In this document: piece after piece, positions 61,733 to 64,000 of the stretch
Layout of the letters: each line of letters starts with the position of its first letter
How positions within the stretch are numbered: the stretch's first letter is position 1
Assembly: GCA_021325255.1 (NCBI GenBank)
Contig: JAJPHP010000060.1
Span: forward strand, 62,001-126,000
From: Nitrososphaerota archaeon
GTDB taxonomy: Archaea > Thermoproteota > Nitrososphaeria > Nitrososphaerales > CADDZS01
Reading direction: 5' to 3'
Length of the DNA stretch: 64,000 bases
Position numbers and translations under genes: made by a program
The notes under the pieces: model-generated
What the model saw: only the letters and a program-made list of their open reading frames with translations
What the model was told of the DNA's origin: nothing
The model's database searches: none

Positions 61733-62006
61733 TGATCGCATCCTATCTTTCGTTCACTACCTTTAGACCCATGTAGATGGGTAGTTTATTCGCTGGTGAG
61801 ATGGAAACCAACTTTTGTAACAACTGTTTCCAAAACCAGATGAATCAGAAGAGCAACATATTTCGGACACCAGTTCGCTGCTATTCAGGCTAGCATGATC
61901 ACCATCTCACCTCCTCGCGAATCTGCGAATTTTGCCAAGATTTTCAATCTGGAATTGAGGAGAAAGTACCGCTCGAATCTGTCTTGTTCACAGCAAATTT
62001 GAAGAC
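61733..62006. other. Intergenic stretch with hairpin and long inverted repeat
   Basis: ACCCATGTAGATGGGT forms a hairpin near 61767-61782. GGTGAGATGG (about 61794-61804) and CCATCTCACC (about 61902-61911), each flanked by ATTCGC/GCGAAT, form an inverted repeat about 100 nt apart. No gene is seen. Confidence 0.4.
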
Positions 62007-63386
62007 TCAAAAGACCGGCCACCGGGAATCGAAGTGAATCCCGGTTCTTTGTAGAATGTCTTCTCCCACTGCCTGAAGTTTATCATAGAGCTCTTCATCG
62101 TTGAATGAAATTATTCTTCCACTACGGACGATGACATTCCCGTCAACAATCACGTCGCGTACCCCGCGGCCATCTGCGGAATAGACTAGGTTATTCAACG
62201 GGTTGAACAGTGAGCGCCACTCCGGCCTCCTGGTGTCATGCAGGACAATGTCTGCCTTTTTGCCTGGTTCTAGGGAGCCAATGTCGTCATCTTGGAGCAG
62301 ACATTTTGCTCCATTAATCGTGGCCATTTCAACCGCACTCTCCGGCGGTATCATGCGCCTGTCTTGGCGTGCTTCCTTGAACAAGACACTAGCAAGGTAC
62401 ATTGCCCTGATAGGGTCAAGATAATACGAGGAATTTGCAGCATCGTTTCCAATTCCTACGGGGATCCCTCTTGCGATCATCTCCGGGAACTTTCCGGTCT
62501 TTGTAATGCCCGTGCCTCTGACCGCAACAGGCGGACAGAAAACCACCTTCGATCTATTCGTTTTCAGCGCATCGAGTTCTGAATCGTTCACTGACACACA
62601 ATGGGCAAGCAGCGTGTTTTCCGACAACAACCGTTGCCTTGCGAGGAATTCTATGGGTCTGAGGCCGGTAGCTTTACGAAAAGTTTCGCAGGCTTGCTCC
62701 GAGTTTGCAACGTGCATCGTCGTTCCAACCTTGCGGGCCGAAGCAATCTCCTCGACTTTTCGTATCGCTTCGTCGGTACAATATTCAGGGGAAAAGGGCA
62801 TGGCCCACGCAGTGACTCTTCCGTTCAGCGCGCCGTTGAATTCCTCGATTACCCGCTCGGTTTCTCTAGCCGCGGTCGAGGCGTCTGTTACAGCCATTGA
62901 AAGCGGATTCTCCTTGTTCGCGAAGGATTTTCCGACAATGGCCCTGATTCCCGATTTCTCGATTGCACTGAGCATCTTGGGAAGGCTCTTCGCTGTGCCG
63001 GGATCAAGTATCGTAGTGCAGCCATTCCTCAAAAGTTCAGCCATTGCGAGCAGAGAAGTGTAGTATTCTTCGTCCGGGGTCATTGCTTTTTGCAACTGAA
63101 AGACAAGCTGCAGGTAGGCTTGCTGCGGCATATCGTCTGGAAATATTCCCCGAATTGGGTGGGAGTAGCTGATGTGCATGTGACAATTTATGAAGCCCGG
63201 CGTGACTACCGTGTCCTTTGCATCGATGATAAATTCGGCGGGTTCTCCTCGCAGGTCTTTGGCCTTGCCTACCTGTGCGATCCTCCCCTTGTCGTCTATT
63301 ACGATTGAAGCGTCTTTGAGTAACCGCCTGTTCTTGTCCACTGTGACTATCCAAGAAGCATTCTCGATTTTTATCGAAGCAGCCAT
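62007..63386 (-). CDS. Amidohydrolase of the TRZ/ATZ/SsnA group (chlorohydrolase/deaminase)
   Basis: From ATG 63386 the protein has about 459 residues; a longer frame to 63407 is unlikely. It is a type of amidohydrolase that removes amino, chloro or alkylthio groups from nitrogen rings: VVTPGFINCHMHISYSHP (metal His pair near residue 65), the GKSFANKENPL loop, TTMHVANSEQ near 235, LLAHCVSVND near 265 (His), and VGIGNDAANSSY near 315 (Asp), then GKKADIVLHD. The substrate could be a guanine-, methylthioadenosine- or triazine-like ring. It lies next to an LLM oxidoreductase and two genes from the amidase remnant, consistent with the catabolic role of the island. Confidence 0.88.
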   Translation of the reverse strand: MAASIKIENASWIVTVDKNRRLLKDASIVIDDKGRIAQVGKAKDLRGEPAEFIIDAKDTVVTPGFINCHMHISYSHPIRGIFPDDMPQQAYLQLVFQLQKAMTPDEEYYTSLLAMAELLRNGCTTILDPGTAKSLPKMLSAIEKSGIRAIVGKSFANKENPLSMAVTDASTAARETERVIEEFNGALNGRVTAWAMPFSPEYCTDEAIRKVEEIASARKVGTTMHVANSEQACETFRKATGLRPIEFLARQRLLSENTLLAHCVSVNDSELDALKTNRSKVVFCPPVAVRGTGITKTGKFPEMIARGIPVGIGNDAANSSYYLDPIRAMYLASVLFKEARQDRRMIPPESAVEMATINGAKCLLQDDDIGSLEPGKKADIVLHDTRRPEWRSLFNPLNNLVYSADGRGVRDVIVDGNVIVRSGRIISFNDEELYDKLQAVGEDILQRTGIHFDSRWPVF

Positions 63387-63455
63387 GAGTACTAAATTTC
63401 TCCCCAACCAAGAGACTTTGATAAGATAAAGAGGGTGTTGAAGTAGTATGCATCA

Positions 63456-64000
63456 TTAGTTAAAGGACGGGAGCACATCTCTCGTAAAGATTGCCAGTTT
63501 TCCAACCGGGTCTAGTGATGCGAAGTGAACAATTGCCGATCTTACGCCAGCCTTCTGCACTTCTTCGAGTCTCTTCACAATATCCCCGGAGTTCCCGAAA
63601 CTACCCCATCTCTCCAAGATTTCGGGCGTGAAGGTCGTGTTGTAGTACTTTGTAAGGAAGGCCTTTGCCTCTTCATAGCTCTTATCCCTGTTCGAGTCGA
63701 CGTTCATGTAGAGATAGTTGCATGGCTCGATTTGCGCCCCGTCCCTGCCGTACTCCCTAGCGAATTCTAACACTTTCCTATGGCTCTGGGCGAGTTCACC
63801 GGCATTTACTATGTTGACGATCCATCCGTCTGCTAGCCGTGCCACTCTTCTGAGGCCGGACTCTGCGACGGAGCACGCTATCCAGATTGGGACTGAAGGC
63901 TTCTGCGCGGGCTTGAGCGGCATCCCCACCTTGTCAAGTTTGTAGTATCTTCCATTGTAAGAGACAGAGTCATCCGTTTCAAGTTTCCTTACAATTTCAA
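63456..64000 (-). CDS. LLM class flavin-dependent oxidoreductase, partial at window end
   Basis: The frame is open to the last base of the window, so the N-terminal part lies outside. The visible 181 residues are the C-terminal half of an LLM-fold F420/FMN enzyme: YYKLDKVGMPLKP, PVPIWIACSVAESGLRRVARLADGW (family signature, written here in part), EILERWGSFGNSGDIVKRLEE and LAIFTRDVLP. It lies 70 nt downstream of the amidohydrolase start on the same strand, and may be the first gene of that transcript. Confidence 0.85.
   Translation of the reverse strand, partial: EIVRKLETDDSVSYNGRYYKLDKVGMPLKPAQKPSVPIWIACSVAESGLRRVARLADGWIVNIVNAGELAQSHRKVLEFAREYGRDGAQIEPCNYLYMNVDSNRDKSYEEAKAFLTKYYNTTFTPEILERWGSFGNSGDIVKRLEEVQKAGVRSAIVHFASLDPVGKLAIFTRDVLPSFN

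Overview
The window is archaeal and probably from a heterotrophic member of the Nitrososphaerota (Thaumarchaeota) or a near relative. What is seen: TATA-type promoters (TTTAAA or TTAAATA about 25-35 nt before starts), several leaderless or near-leaderless genes, very frequent TTG starts, a class II tRNA-Ser whose anticodon loop is split by an intron, a stand-alone LigD-type 3'-phosphoesterase, a cytosolic archaeal-type histidine kinase, DUF1614, DUF1616 and DUF1634 membrane proteins, and many flavin/F420-type LLM oxidoreductases. The lineage is an inference; there is no rRNA or ammonia-oxidation gene here to fix it.

Layout. (1) 0-9 kb: stand-alone enzymes, namely a double-domain SagB-type nitroreductase, a LigD phosphoesterase, an MBL hydrolase, a DUF1614 membrane protein, a tiny C2H2 zinc-finger protein translationally overlapping a beta-repeat protein, an S53 sedolisin peptidase and an LLM oxidoreductase. 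(2) 9.3-18.7 kb: an envelope locus. It has a promoter with two palindromes feeding a two-TM protein, a glycosyltransferase with a Gln-rich tail, then a co-directional run of an N-glycosylation-rich anchored protein, a split DUF1616 pair (the second half carrying a winged-helix-like domain), a further membrane protein, a MoxR AAA+ ATPase and a DUF58 protein. (3) 18.7-25.7 kb: a gluconate-dehydrogenase-like GMC oxidoreductase with its subunit 3, an HPP membrane protein, threonine dehydratase, a PPOX-type flavoprotein and small unknowns. (4) 25.7-31.5 kb (minus strand): two ABC-2 exporters in tandem plus a secreted, membrane-anchored protein, with a second copy of the double-palindrome promoter upstream. 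(5) 31.8-36.1 kb: histidine kinase, a TauE/SafE permease with DUF1634 partner, and a membrane-anchored protein.

(6) 36.1-40.5 kb looks like a decayed integrated element. An intron-containing tRNA-Ser(CGA) is followed directly by the remains of a tyrosine recombinase (frameshift, in-frame stop, catalytic domain missing), then a three-Cys-motif partner protein (TcmP), its radical-SAM-like CxxxCxxC partner, a DUF488 protein and about 1 kb of mostly non-coding, partly structured DNA. (7) 40.5-64 kb is a catabolic island: three RNase Z-like MBL hydrolases (two of them paralogs with nearly identical 3' ends), pentapeptide protein, RidA, SnoaL-like protein, a complete peptide/opine-type ABC importer (binding protein and DppBCDF-like parts), two amidohydrolases, a class III aminotransferase, two LLM oxidoreductases, the HyuA/HyuB hydantoinase pair, an inactivated amidase and a dead IS5-type element with intact terminal inverted repeats. 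The gene set suggests uptake of a small amide or cyclic-amide (hydantoin-like) compound, ring opening, amide hydrolysis and amino-group transfer; the substrate cannot be read from the sequence.

Most notable: an 85-86 bp promoter element carrying two different palindromes at identical spacing, present twice (9.35 kb on +, 31.5 kb on -); the TcmP / radical-SAM / DUF488 cargo beside the tRNA; the zinc-finger microprotein; the split DUF1616-MoxR-DUF58 locus; and two genes (GMC oxidoreductase, HPP) whose conserved N-termini have no ATG, GTG or TTG start.
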